Origin: Bacteroidota bacterium
GTDB lineage: Bacteria; Bacteroidota; Bacteroidia; Chitinophagales; Chitinophagaceae
Direction of reading: 5' to 3'
DNA length: 64,000 nucleotides
NCBI GenBank assembly: GCA_018266555.1
Contig: JAFEAF010000026.1
Span: 22,907 to 86,906 of the forward strand
A program made the position numbers and the translations under genes. Of this stretch, positions 9,417 through 18,570 are shown one piece after another. Position 1 is the first letter of the stretch. Each line of letters opens with the position of its first letter. Under the pieces are notes generated by a model, which ran no database searches, had not been told where the DNA came from, and was given only the letters and a program-made list of their open reading frames with translations.

Positions 9417-12380
9417 TCAAAATTTTCCAGGAATATTTTGATGGAGAAATTCCTGGTATTTATCAATATCTTTATTTGCTTTCAAAACATCAAGATTTTT
9501 ATCTGTAATAATGGTGAAACTGTATTTACCGCCTTTAAGCCAGGGAATAATTTCAGTAGGAGTGAGTGGCCTTGCATGATCAATATAATCTATAGCCTCT
9601 TTGGAATTATTAAAAGGGCTTATCAAAAGCATTTTATTGGAACCGTCAATTTCGATCAGTTCGGCAGTCATAGTTTTATTATAATACGTTTCCCGGTTAT
9701 AACGGAAAAAAGCATTTCGGGCTTCATTGGCAAAAACACGATCCACTTTGGTTAATAACAACACTACATAATGAGGCGCATCCGGCGTAAAAGTATAAGA
9801 AGTGACAAGAGGTGGAATCGATTTGTTAGCTGCTGAATCAACTTTGCTAATGATATTGGGTTGTTGTTTTGAATTTGTGATTGCCTTAATATAATTACTA
9901 TCAATAGCCAAATTATTTTTATTGACTGGAGTATTGATAACCGGTAGTGTTTTGTTGATTGACGAATCTTCCTGTTTTGATTTTTCAATTACCAGGTTTG
10001 TCAATTCCTCTTCTATTTGTTTACGTCGGTTTAATACATCAATCATCGTTGCAGCCCGCCCGGACAAAGGACTTTTTGAAAACTGAGTGATTATGGAAGT
10101 GAGAATATTTTTTGCTATGCTATCCTGCTTTTGTTTGATATAATATACAGACTCGATATACAATAATTGTGGTGTCCAGTAATTTTTTCCATAAAGGCTG
10201 TCAGCAACCTTTTTTTGCGCTACGGCTTCTGCAAAGTTTCCTTCAATAAACAAGTCATATATTTTTTCATATTCTTTTGTGGCATCTGGACTGGGTATTT
10301 TGGATTCGGGGTTTTTGCCGGTTGTGGCTATTGTGGTGAAATTGCTTTTCGGGTATTCACTGCTCAATATGTTCTTAATTGATGCCGCTTTTGCAGTTTC
10401 GCCTGTTTTATTGTAGCAATAGTAAAGATCAAAAAATACTTCATCCATTTTAGGATATTTTGGAAAACGGCTGCGCAATGCCTCGAAAGTTTCGATGGTA
10501 GCCGCACAATCCTCAATATCTTCAGCATATATTTTCCCAAGCGCAAACATTGCATTGCTAATCGAATCATTCGACACATTCATTTTCTGTTCTGTCAACG
10601 GGAGTTTATCATATAAAGCATCAAATGTAATCTCAGTTTCAGGATTATCACCGGCAGATCCGGTTAAAGAGTCTTTTGAATTACCGGGTTGTAAAAAGCT
10701 TGCTGCTACTCCGGTAAAGCTGCTGCTCCGTCGCCAGTTATCAGCGTTGGGGCGTTTTCCCCATTGAGAAATGAAATCAGCATAACCTTTATTTTTCAGA
10801 GATGCATTATAAAAATACCAGTCTCCTTTGGTATCGGCAGTATTGGTAAAAAGAGGCGTGTAATTGTTCGACTGGCCAAACGGTTGCAGAGCGTTGCCTA
10901 CTCCTTCATCTTTCAAACCCTGAATTTTACGAAGCTGTCGGACTAATTTTTTTACAAAACTTTTCCGGTCATCTTCCGGCATTGCTGCAATTTTTTGCAG
11001 GCTGTCCTGTCTTTCGATGATCTCAATATTGCCGGCGAGTTTGCCCAGCATTTCCTTCCGGCTTTGAAGTTGAGGCAGGTCATGTAGAGATGTATCATTC
11101 AAATTCAGGCTATCGTAAAAATTATAAGCAGGCCTGTATAATTTTTTTGCAAATGCCATTTCGCCCAGTTGCAGAAAAATTTTATTTCGTTGTTTGATAT
11201 CGCCGGTACTGTATTTAGCCGCTTTCAGAAGTAATGTATAGGCTGCATCGGTATTTTTTTGCTGCAACTGCATTTGCGCAGCCATGTAATAAATTATATC
11301 CCGGTATTCTTCGTATTTTTCCCGCTTCGCCATTTTGATCAGGTCGGCAATATTTTTTTCAATATAGTTTTCTCCACCGGTTTTATTCACCCGGATGGAA
11401 TTTAGCCGGGCATAAACTTCCAAAACAGGATCACTCGTGTGGCCGATAGATTTTGCATAAAATTTTTCTGCTTCATCATTTTTCCCGCTTAGTTCATAAA
11501 GTTGTGCAGCCAGGTATTCCCAACGGGCTCTTTCCAGTTTATTTGAAGCGTTTGATAAAGCGTTTACCAGATGAGGAGCGGCGCTGTCCCACATATTTTG
11601 TTTATAAAACCACCAGGCCTGCACTTCCTCCAGGTCATTCTGTAATCTTTTAGGAAAATTCGGATCGCTTTTAAGTGTTACAATTAGGCTGGCTGCTTCG
11701 GGAAATTTATCCTGTGCCAGGTAATTTCGGATTTGCCAGATAAATGCATCATTACGGCTTGGCGGTTCTGAAAAAACTTCTTTGATCACATTGGTCTTTT
11801 CTTTGGTGGAAATGCTGAATGCCTGGTTGCCATCCCTGCTGCTGCCAATGGTTTTATAATAGCCGTCTTTTTCTTTCGGAGCAAATGCATAATTGATAAA
11901 CTGGAACATCAGGGCGGCGGAATCGAATTTTTTGTGCAGGTAATAAGAAGCTCCCCAAAGCAGATATAAGTTATCCACCCAATCGCCACGAAGATCATGT
12001 AAAGCAATACCTGTTTCCGCCTTGTACACTATGGAATCTAATTGCGTATTATCTCTTGCTGTTTCATCAAGGCTATAATTGTAAAAGGGTAAAAGTGTAG
12101 AATAGTCATCTTTAAAAATGGATTTCGCTCTTTCTATGACATCGTTGAGTTTATTATTGGCATTGAAAAAATAATTGTAATGGGTGACGGTATTCTGAAT
12201 AAAACGGGTGGGCAGGGTAAATTTTTTCTGATCTGATTTTTCAGAACGAAGCACCCTGTCGTCATATTTTTTTGGTTTCTTAAGATCAAAAGAGATTCCA
12301 AGCTGCCCAAAACTGTTAATGGTGGCCAGGCTGAAGATGGAGAATATAACTGCCGGAATTGTATATCGGATGAGTCGCAT
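9417..12380 (-). CDS. SprE/PorW-like TPR protein (type IX secretion / gliding accessory)
   Basis: Large TPR protein recognised by the N-terminal block typical of SprE/PorW: THYNYFFNANNKLNDV, LLPFYNYSLDETA, LDSIVYKAETGIALHDLRG, DWVDNLYLLWGASYYL, FQFINYAFAPKEKDGYYKTIG and SISTKEKTN. Several degenerate TPR stretches follow (for example LERARWEYLAAQLYELSGKNDEAEKFYAKSI). The C-terminal third has a Gln/Lys/Ser-rich linker and a final strand-rich domain. SprE and PorW are periplasmic T9SS accessory lipoproteins in Flavobacterium and Porphyromonas. Here the N-terminus (PAVIFSIFSLATINSFGQ) reads as a type I signal without a lipobox cysteine, which differs from the described lipoproteins. The family call is from memory of the conserved block; no T9SS core gene is in the window. 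Confidence 0.8.
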   Translation of the reverse strand: MRLIRYTIPAVIFSIFSLATINSFGQLGISFDLKKPKKYDDRVLRSEKSDQKKFTLPTRFIQNTVTHYNYFFNANNKLNDVIERAKSIFKDDYSTLLPFYNYSLDETARDNTQLDSIVYKAETGIALHDLRGDWVDNLYLLWGASYYLHKKFDSAALMFQFINYAFAPKEKDGYYKTIGSSRDGNQAFSISTKEKTNVIKEVFSEPPSRNDAFIWQIRNYLAQDKFPEAASLIVTLKSDPNFPKRLQNDLEEVQAWWFYKQNMWDSAAPHLVNALSNASNKLERARWEYLAAQLYELSGKNDEAEKFYAKSIGHTSDPVLEVYARLNSIRVNKTGGENYIEKNIADLIKMAKREKYEEYRDIIYYMAAQMQLQQKNTDAAYTLLLKAAKYSTGDIKQRNKIFLQLGEMAFAKKLYRPAYNFYDSLNLNDTSLHDLPQLQSRKEMLGKLAGNIEIIERQDSLQKIAAMPEDDRKSFVKKLVRQLRKIQGLKDEGVGNALQPFGQSNNYTPLFTNTADTKGDWYFYNASLKNKGYADFISQWGKRPNADNWRRSSSFTGVAASFLQPGNSKDSLTGSAGDNPETEITFDALYDKLPLTEQKMNVSNDSISNAMFALGKIYAEDIEDCAATIETFEALRSRFPKYPKMDEVFFDLYYCYNKTGETAKAASIKNILSSEYPKSNFTTIATTGKNPESKIPSPDATKEYEKIYDLFIEGNFAEAVAQKKVADSLYGKNYWTPQLLYIESVYYIKQKQDSIAKNILTSIITQFSKSPLSGRAATMIDVLNRRKQIEEELTNLVIEKSKQEDSSINKTLPVINTPVNKNNLAIDSNYIKAITNSKQQPNIISKVDSAANKSIPPLVTSYTFTPDAPHYVVLLLTKVDRVFANEARNAFFRYNRETYYNKTMTAELIEIDGSNKMLLISPFNNSKEAIDYIDHARPLTPTEIIPWLKGGKYSFTIITDKNLDVLKANKDIDKYQEFLHQNIPGKF

Positions 12381-12508
12381 TTTCTCTTGGCAATCTAATG
12401 TCTTAATAACTGAATTTCAGAGAATTTAGTATAAAATTAAGCGGTTTTTTTTATGCAGGGCTCATCATATTAATGAACCATACCCGTAGAGGACTTTTTG
12501 TGATAATC

Positions 12509-12537
12509 TTGTCAAGAAACTAATAGTAATATCTTTA
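12509..12537 (+). promoter_or_regulatory. Candidate promoter of the nucleotidyltransferase-tpiA unit
   Basis: TTG at 12509-12511 and TATCTTTA at 12530-12537 (one mismatch to TAnnTTTG) are separated by 18 nt, the usual spacing for Bacteroidota -33/-7 elements. They lie 55 nt upstream of the ATG at 12592, between divergent genes. Confidence 0.4.
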
Positions 12538-12591
12538 CACAAATGGGTGTTATTTCTCATTTTGCATTAAATTTTTTTGTGCTTCAAACCT

Positions 12592-13770
12592 ATGAATAAA
12601 ATAATTTTCACAGAGGAGTTTTGTCAACCGGAAAACCTGCGGCCTTTTACGCTGACACGCCAGATTCAGGATATCCGGATTGGCATTTTAACCATTCGTG
12701 AAAAATGGGAAAAAATGCTGAGCCTTCCATCCTTCGATAAAAAGGAAGATGATTATAAAGACCTTGAACGCTCCTTAAATCTTGACGAGGCAACTGGAAA
12801 CAGCATTTGTTTTTTGATTGATGGAAACATACTTCCTACGCCTAAACTGGTAAAAAAAATTACTAAGCTGAAAAACGGCGAATTTTTAACTGAAGAAGGC
12901 GGTAATGGTTTCGCATTCCGGTTTACCAAAAAAGAAATCAGGGATAAACATAAAATACAGGTAAAACAAGCGGTGATCATTGACGAAGAAATAAAAGCAA
13001 TTCGTTTTCCCTGGGACATTTTTCGACTTAATGATTGGGCCATACGTCAGGATTTTGAATTGTTGACTAATAAAAGAAAATCGCAAGCTGTTTCTAAAAC
13101 AAATAGAGCTATCCGCCCATCGGAAATATTTATTGAAAAAGGAGCTAAAGTGGAACATAGTATTTTGAATGCATCAACCGGGCCGATTTATATTGGGAAA
13201 AATGCAGAGGTAATGGAAGGATGCACTATCCGGGGACCTTTTGCTTTATGCGAGGGAGCTTGTTTGAAAATGGGCGCAAAAGTGTATAGCGCCACTACGA
13301 TTGGACCTAATTCAATTGCCGGCGGTGAAATTAAAAATTCGGTCATCTTCGGTTATTCCAATAAAGCACACGATGGTTATTTGGGCGATTCGGTAATTGG
13401 TGAGTGGTGTAATTTAGGCGCAGGCACTACAAATTCCAACTTAAAAAATAATGCCGGAGAAATAAAAGTCTGGACGCCGCAAGGGCAAAAAAATGTAGGT
13501 ATTAAATGCGGGATGATGATGGGAGACTATTCCCGAACTGCGGTGAACACGGCATTAAATACCGGGACCGTTGTTGGTGTTTGTTGCAATGTATTTGGTT
13601 CGGGGTTGACGCCAAAATATATTCCCAGTTTTTCATGGGGAAGTGAAGGAGTGAAACGGTATGAATTGGAAAAGGCTTTCGGGGATATCCAAAACTGGAA
13701 ACAGTTAAAGCAGCAAATTTTATCTGAAAATGAAAAAAGTATTCTAACTTATATCTTTGAACACTATTAA
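12592..13770 (+). CDS. GlmU-like sugar-nucleotidyltransferase family protein
   Basis: About 392-residue protein annotated in Bacteroidota as a putative sugar nucleotidyltransferase. The N-terminal half is a degenerate nucleotidyltransferase fold (NLRPFTLTRQIQDIRIGILTIREKW stands where a GxGxRxxP loop would be), so NTP-transfer activity is uncertain. The C-terminal half is a left-handed beta-helix with hexapeptide repeats (GPIYIGKNAEVMEG, IRGPFALCEGACLKMGAK, GEIKNSVIFGYSNKAHDGYLGDSVIGEWCNLGAG). I chose the start MNKIIFTEE at 12592; the in-frame ATG 15 nt upstream adds MCFKP only. It is followed by tpiA after 8 nt, so they form an operon. The substrate cannot be read from the sequence. Confidence 0.8.
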   Translation: MNKIIFTEEFCQPENLRPFTLTRQIQDIRIGILTIREKWEKMLSLPSFDKKEDDYKDLERSLNLDEATGNSICFLIDGNILPTPKLVKKITKLKNGEFLTEEGGNGFAFRFTKKEIRDKHKIQVKQAVIIDEEIKAIRFPWDIFRLNDWAIRQDFELLTNKRKSQAVSKTNRAIRPSEIFIEKGAKVEHSILNASTGPIYIGKNAEVMEGCTIRGPFALCEGACLKMGAKVYSATTIGPNSIAGGEIKNSVIFGYSNKAHDGYLGDSVIGEWCNLGAGTTNSNLKNNAGEIKVWTPQGQKNVGIKCGMMMGDYSRTAVNTALNTGTVVGVCCNVFGSGLTPKYIPSFSWGSEGVKRYELEKAFGDIQNWKQLKQQILSENEKSILTYIFEHY

Positions 13771-13778
13771 ATTTTTAA

Positions 13779-14540
13779 ATGAGAAAACAGATTGCAGCAG
13801 CTAATTGGAAGATGAACCTGACTTTTCAACAGGGAGAAAAATTACTGGATGATATATTTGATGCCGGCATTGACCTGGCCACGCATCAGCAAGTCATCTT
13901 TGCGGTCCCATTCCCATATCTCCTGATGACGAGAAGCGAGACGGAAGAAGTAAAGAATTATGAAGTGGCTGCACAAAATTGTTCTGATAAAGATTCAGGT
14001 GCCTATACGGGAGAGGTCTCCGCAGAAATGCTTCATTCACTAGCCGTCAATTTTTGTATTATTGGTCATAGTGAACGCCGGGAATATTTTGGTGAAACAA
14101 ATTCGCTGCTGTCAGAAAAAGTGAATCAATGCCTGAAATTTAATATCACTCCCATTTTTTGTTGTGGTGAATCCCTGGCAATCCGTGAATCGGGAATACA
14201 AAATGAATTTGTGCAAACCCAGCTTCGGGAATCTTTATTTCATCTCAATGAAGAAAATATAAAAAGGATTGTCATTGCTTATGAGCCTATCTGGGCCATT
14301 GGCACCGGCAAAACTGCGAGTTCGGCTCAAGCTCAAGAGATGCATGCACACTTACGATCAGTATTGGCAAAGCAATATGGTAACGGTATTGCAAAAGATA
14401 TTTCAATACTTTATGGAGGCAGTGTAAAAGCAAATAATGCAAAAGAGCTATTCGGTTGTCCTGATGTGGATGGTGGATTGGTAGGTGGGGCTTCACTGGT
14501 TGCAAAAGACTTTATTGAAATTATTCGCTCATTAAAATAA
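13779..14540 (+). CDS. tpiA: Triosephosphate isomerase
   Basis: Interconverts dihydroxyacetone phosphate and glyceraldehyde-3-phosphate in glycolysis/gluconeogenesis. All catalytic elements are present: AANWKMN (Lys), IIGHSERREYFGE (electrophilic His), VIAYEPIWAIGTGK (catalytic Glu and the flexible loop 6) and ISILYGGSVKANN (phosphate loop). At 253 residues it has the normal length. Gaps of 8 nt upstream and 3 nt downstream place it in the middle of a three-gene unit. Confidence 0.97.
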   Translation: MRKQIAAANWKMNLTFQQGEKLLDDIFDAGIDLATHQQVIFAVPFPYLLMTRSETEEVKNYEVAAQNCSDKDSGAYTGEVSAEMLHSLAVNFCIIGHSERREYFGETNSLLSEKVNQCLKFNITPIFCCGESLAIRESGIQNEFVQTQLRESLFHLNEENIKRIVIAYEPIWAIGTGKTASSAQAQEMHAHLRSVLAKQYGNGIAKDISILYGGSVKANNAKELFGCPDVDGGLVGGASLVAKDFIEIIRSLK

Positions 14541-14543
14541 TTT

Positions 14544-14956
14544 TTGGAGCATGGGCCATATCATATCGTTATCAGCCGGAAAAACCAGGTGTTGCTGAGT
14601 TTTTTAAAAATCCGGGTAGTTGTTAATGGAAATATGATTTACCCATTAATAAAAAACCAGCCTCTTGTGATTTCAGTGAAGGAAAATCATCCTAAGATCG
14701 TAATCACCGATGGATTTCATCATACCAAACCATTGGAATTGGTATATCATCATTTACATACTATTATTTCAAAGTTGTTTGTGCTATTGGTGATGTACAG
14801 TTAGCCGCCGGTTTTTTAATGCTGGGCTTATTGCTGCTTATTGGAGCCTATTCAGGAATGCTTGCATTGAAACTGGTTAGCTTTTTTCCTATCCTGTATA
14901 TCCTGTTTTTATATTATATCAACAGGAAAGAATTTCTCCAAATCACGCCTGTATAA
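14544..14956 (+). pseudogene. Conserved small two-helix membrane protein, frameshifted
   Basis: The first frame (14544-14804) encodes HGPYHIVISRKNQVLLSFLKI and a soluble strand-rich domain, then turns into nonsense after LVYHHLHT. The frame beginning near 14759 continues with YYFKVVCAIGDVQLAAGFLM, two hydrophobic helices and a natural ending, YYINRKEFLQITPV, with a stop at 14954-14956. Joining the two frames gives one coherent protein of about 137 residues of a type seen in Chitinophagaceae. One base is missing between 14757 and 14762. This is either a genuine disabling mutation or a sequencing/assembly error; nothing resembles a programmed slip site. The first ATG is 3 nt after the tpiA stop, so it belongs to that operon. 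Function unknown. Confidence 0.75.
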
Positions 14957-14961
14957 ATTCA

Positions 14962-15936
14962 TTAAGCACCGGTTGGCTCCGGGATATGTACTTTTTCTGT
15001 ACTGTTAAGCAGGGAAAGATCTAAAACTGTTTTCGTTTTATTTGCATTAGGGTAATACATCATTTTAAACCGGGCGCCCCATTCAATTTCTGAAGCGATA
15101 TAAGAATTACGCCCCATAACGGTATTGGAAAACACATCATCAAACGCTTTTACAAAAGCAAAAATTTCGGTGTCGGCATTTTTAATATCCTGCATATTTA
15201 ACCCATACAGGGGGCTTTTCTCATTGATCGGGTGCACCACAGTCCAACTGAGTACCAGCGCATTGATCTTTGGTATTTCCAGGTCCAATGAATAAAAACT
15301 GTTTACCAGTTTACCGTTCTCTTCGAGTTGCATAGCCATGGTAAGTTTTACCTCAACCTCGGAAAGAGCATTGTTTTTGTAAGGCGCTAAACGAAACATC
15401 AGTGCAATGCCATCCTGGTAAGGTGCAATGATCGCTTTATCACTAAATCGTAAGAAAGCCTGCGGCCTTGAAAATCTTCCATAAAACAATCCAGTTGCAA
15501 TGGCAAAACTTAGTAAACCGAGAAATGCTTCGAAAGTGGCAACAGCGCTGGTCAGAAATCCGGTTGGGCTGATGCGTCCATATCCTACGGTGGTAAATGT
15601 TTGTGTACTGAAGAAAAACACTTCCATGAAATTTCCCATAGCAGAACCTTTGTTGATACCGGAAAGATGTTGGATGCCGATAGCATAATAGATCCCTGCA
15701 AAAATGAGATTTGCTAAAATGTACACAAGAAAGAGAAGAAAAATAAATTTCCCCCGTCTCATGTATAGCATAGTGTGATACCAACTGTAACGATTCAAAA
15801 CATTAACCCCTTTTTTATATACGTTGGCTCTGCCATTCTCACGATTGTAAAATCGTCCGCCACTATCCTTGCTATTCACGCCAAAGCCGGTATTGTTTTC
15901 AGAAACCAGTTTTTTATTTTGCCTGAAAAATGCCAT
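14962..15936 (-). CDS. Inward-rectifier potassium channel (KirBac-type)
   Basis: Two membrane helices (about residues 62-84 and 130-152) flank a pore loop with the K+ selectivity filter TVGYG (TFTTVGYGRISPTG). The large C-terminal cytoplasmic IRK domain begins with FLRFSDKAIIAPYQDGIALMFRLA and contains DLEIPKINALVLSWTVVHPINEKSPLYG, the hallmark of prokaryotic Kir channels. At 324 residues it has the usual length. An amphipathic slide helix precedes TM1 (NRYSWYHTMLYMRRGKFIFLL). It is convergent with the tpiA operon and divergent from the SQD1-like gene, so it is probably transcribed alone. Confidence 0.94.
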   Translation of the reverse strand: MAFFRQNKKLVSENNTGFGVNSKDSGGRFYNRENGRANVYKKGVNVLNRYSWYHTMLYMRRGKFIFLLFLVYILANLIFAGIYYAIGIQHLSGINKGSAMGNFMEVFFFSTQTFTTVGYGRISPTGFLTSAVATFEAFLGLLSFAIATGLFYGRFSRPQAFLRFSDKAIIAPYQDGIALMFRLAPYKNNALSEVEVKLTMAMQLEENGKLVNSFYSLDLEIPKINALVLSWTVVHPINEKSPLYGLNMQDIKNADTEIFAFVKAFDDVFSNTVMGRNSYIASEIEWGARFKMMYYPNANKTKTVLDLSLLNSTEKVHIPEPTGA

Positions 15937-16099
15937 AAGGATGTAAAAATAAGTATTAACCGGAGACTGAAATATTTTACCATTTATGGGTTAATATTGC
16001 AGTCAATGGGAGAGAATGATAGTGTGAATTATTTTAGCCGGCGTAATGATGCTGCTGAGGAATATAAGCGATACTTTGATTAAATTTAAGAATGAACTC

Positions 16100-17251
16100 A
16101 TGCGAATATTGATTTTGGGAATGGATGGATACCTGGGTTGGTCCCTTGCGAATTCTTTACCGGGGGAAAAATTTTCAATCTATGGTATTGACAATTTTTA
16201 CCGGAGAAAATGGGTGAAAGAAATGCAATCGGTCAGCGCTGTCCCGGTAGCATCAATGGAAGAACGTATTAAAGCTTACAAGAAAGCGAACAGAAAGGAA
16301 ATTAATTTTTTTAAAGGGAATATCACCAACTATGAATTTTTAAACCATGTTGTTAAAAAAGTACGACCGGAAGTGATCGTCCATTTTGCTCAGTGCCCTT
16401 CAGCTCCATACTCCATGATGAACCAGAAAAAATGTGTTTGGGTTCAGCAAAATAATATTACCGGAACATTAAATCTTATTCATGCCGTTAAAGAACATGT
16501 TCCCGGAGCACACATTATAAAATTGGGAACGATGGGCGAATATGGAACGCCCAATCTTGATATTCCAGAAGGTTTTTTTGAAGTGGAATACCGGGGGAGA
16601 AAAGATCGCTTGCCTTTTCCGCGGCAGGCAAACAGTTGGTATCATTTATCCAAAGTGCATGATTCAAATAATTTGCAATTCGCCTGCAGAAATTATGGGA
16701 TCCGGTGTACAGATATCATGCAGGGAATTGTGTTTGGCTTTCATTCTAATGCTGACAAGGGAACGAAAGAATTAAATACACGATTGGATTTTGATGAAGC
16801 ATTTGGAACTATCATTAACCGTTTTTGCTGCCAGGCAGTCATTGATTACCCGCTTACCAGTTATGGAAAAGGAACACAGCTTCGATCTTTTCTTCCTTTG
16901 TCCGATTCCATGAAGTGTTTTCAGCTTGTGATTGAAAATGCTGCAGCATCCGGCGAGTACCGGGTAGTGAATCAATTTGCAAATGTTCATTCTATTAATG
17001 AGCTTTCAAGGAAAGTGTCAGCCGTTTGCCGTCAACTTGGAATTGCTGTTAAAACCAAACCCATTGAAAACCCAAGGAAAGAAAAGGAACATCACTATTA
17101 CCATCCGGATAACAACAATCTAAAAAGCATCGGGTATAAACCTGCCACTGAATTTGATGAGGAAATCAGGAAAATGATCACAGGGCTGTTGCCATTCCGG
17201 AAACGGATTTTAAAATACAAAGCAATTTTGAATCCAACCATACATTGGTAA
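16100..17251 (+). CDS. SQD1-like NAD-dependent epimerase (UDP-sulfoquinovose synthase family)
   Basis: Extended short-chain dehydrogenase of about 383 residues whose closest recognisable relative is plant/cyanobacterial SQD1, which makes UDP-sulfoquinovose from UDP-glucose and sulfite. Shared blocks: GMDGYLGW (NAD-binding glycine loop), SAPYSMMNQ, QQNNITGTLNLIHAVKE, IIKLGTMGEYGTPNLDIPEG (catalytic Thr), YHLSKVHDSNN (YxxxK), LDFDEAFGTIINRFCCQA, YGKGTQLRSFL and ENPRKEKEHHYYHPD. In SQD1 the first of these blocks reads QRSAPYSM; here the equivalent is CPSAPYSM, so an Arg is replaced by Pro. The chosen start MRILILGMDGYLG drops an 18-residue N-terminal extension. The flippase and glycosyltransferase that follow suggest a nucleotide sugar for a surface glycan. 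The substrate remains unproven. Confidence 0.82.
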   Translation: MRILILGMDGYLGWSLANSLPGEKFSIYGIDNFYRRKWVKEMQSVSAVPVASMEERIKAYKKANRKEINFFKGNITNYEFLNHVVKKVRPEVIVHFAQCPSAPYSMMNQKKCVWVQQNNITGTLNLIHAVKEHVPGAHIIKLGTMGEYGTPNLDIPEGFFEVEYRGRKDRLPFPRQANSWYHLSKVHDSNNLQFACRNYGIRCTDIMQGIVFGFHSNADKGTKELNTRLDFDEAFGTIINRFCCQAVIDYPLTSYGKGTQLRSFLPLSDSMKCFQLVIENAAASGEYRVVNQFANVHSINELSRKVSAVCRQLGIAVKTKPIENPRKEKEHHYYHPDNNNLKSIGYKPATEFDEEIRKMITGLLPFRKRILKYKAILNPTIHW

Positions 17252-17329
17252 TCCGAACTGCTGAATGACTTTCGTTTATCTGTACGAAATTCTATATCTT
17301 GAATTTTTTCAAAAAGACTGATCCCCTGC

Positions 17330-18562
17330 ATGGAGTGGAGAAAACATATTGTAAGAAATTTTATTGCACGGGTTTGCTATTTAAGCTCTACATTTCTGCT
17401 CAATATTTTTTTCTCGAGATTATTAGGCGCATCAGGAAGTGGTGATTTGTTTTATGTCATTAATAATTTTTCAATTATAACCCTTATTGCCGGTGCCAGC
17501 CTCGAATCCGGGATGACTTATTTTTTGGCAAAAAAAGAAATTGGTGAGAATGAACTGGTAAGCACCAGTTTTATTTGGTCCCTGGTTGCCGGTATTTTAA
17601 GTGCCACAGTTATTTTCTTTTATTACGATCGCTTTTTTCCTTCTTCAGATTATATCAGATTAAGCTATTCCATTTTTTTTATTGCGGGCAATTTGCTAAC
17701 AACTTATTTCTCCGGTTTATTTTTTGCTAAAAAAGAATTCCTCCTCCCCCAATTAATTCCCGCAATTGTCAACATGGCCATCCTGGTTTTTTGCGTGATA
17801 TTAGCCATGGAAAACGGTGGTAGTTCTATCAGCTGGATTGTGGGGATCTATTTTGCAGGATTTATCATTAGCGGGATATTGATGGGTGTTTTATTTCACA
17901 TTAGGTTTTCTTTACAGTTTTTAGGGCAGCGGATTTCTTTCCATTCTTTCAAAAAATTAGCCCGGTATTCTTCATTTGCATTAATTACAAACATAGTTGC
18001 ATTCCTTGCTTACCGGATAGATTACTGGATTCTTAACAGCTTTCCGTCTTCAACAATTACTGAAGATGCGCTGGGAAATTATATCCAGGTTTCTAAGCTG
18101 GTACAATTATTTTTATTTGTGCCTACTGTTATTGCGACTATTGTTTTCCCTGCTTCTGCATCGGCCAGCGGTGATGAATCAGGGTTTAATCATTCTTTTA
18201 AAAAAATGGCCCGGCAGGTTTTATTGCTGAATGCAATTGCCTGTATTGTATTGATTATTGCCGGCAATGGATTGTTTGTTTTCATTTATGGCAGAAGTTT
18301 TTCTTTGATGTATTCTTGTTTTTTATTTTCAATTCCGGCTATTCTTTCTATTACTATTGTCAGAATAGTTGCATCCTATTTTGCAGGTACAAACAGGATA
18401 CGGTATAATTTTTTCGGCAGTTTGATTGCATTATTCATTATTACAGCGCTAAATTTTCTGCTTATACCTTTGATGGGTATAAACGGATCAGCATTGGCCG
18501 ACAGTGCAGGATACCTGGCATACATGATATTTTTGTTGAGTGTTTTAAAATACAAAGGATAA
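17330..18562 (+). CDS. Polysaccharide/oligosaccharide flippase (Wzx-type, MATE/MOP superfamily)
   Basis: 410-residue integral membrane protein with about 12 hydrophobic segments, starting with the family-typical NFIARVCYLSSTFLLNIFFSRLLGASGSGDLFYV. It would flip lipid-linked glycan units across the inner membrane. It lies 78 nt after the SQD1-like gene and 8 nt before the glycosyltransferase, so all three likely form a glycan-assembly operon. No polymerase (Wzy) or ligase is present in this block. Confidence 0.87.
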   Translation: MEWRKHIVRNFIARVCYLSSTFLLNIFFSRLLGASGSGDLFYVINNFSIITLIAGASLESGMTYFLAKKEIGENELVSTSFIWSLVAGILSATVIFFYYDRFFPSSDYIRLSYSIFFIAGNLLTTYFSGLFFAKKEFLLPQLIPAIVNMAILVFCVILAMENGGSSISWIVGIYFAGFIISGILMGVLFHIRFSLQFLGQRISFHSFKKLARYSSFALITNIVAFLAYRIDYWILNSFPSSTITEDALGNYIQVSKLVQLFLFVPTVIATIVFPASASASGDESGFNHSFKKMARQVLLLNAIACIVLIIAGNGLFVFIYGRSFSLMYSCFLFSIPAILSITIVRIVASYFAGTNRIRYNFFGSLIALFIITALNFLLIPLMGINGSALADSAGYLAYMIFLLSVLKYKG

Positions 18563-18570
18563 GTTTTCGA

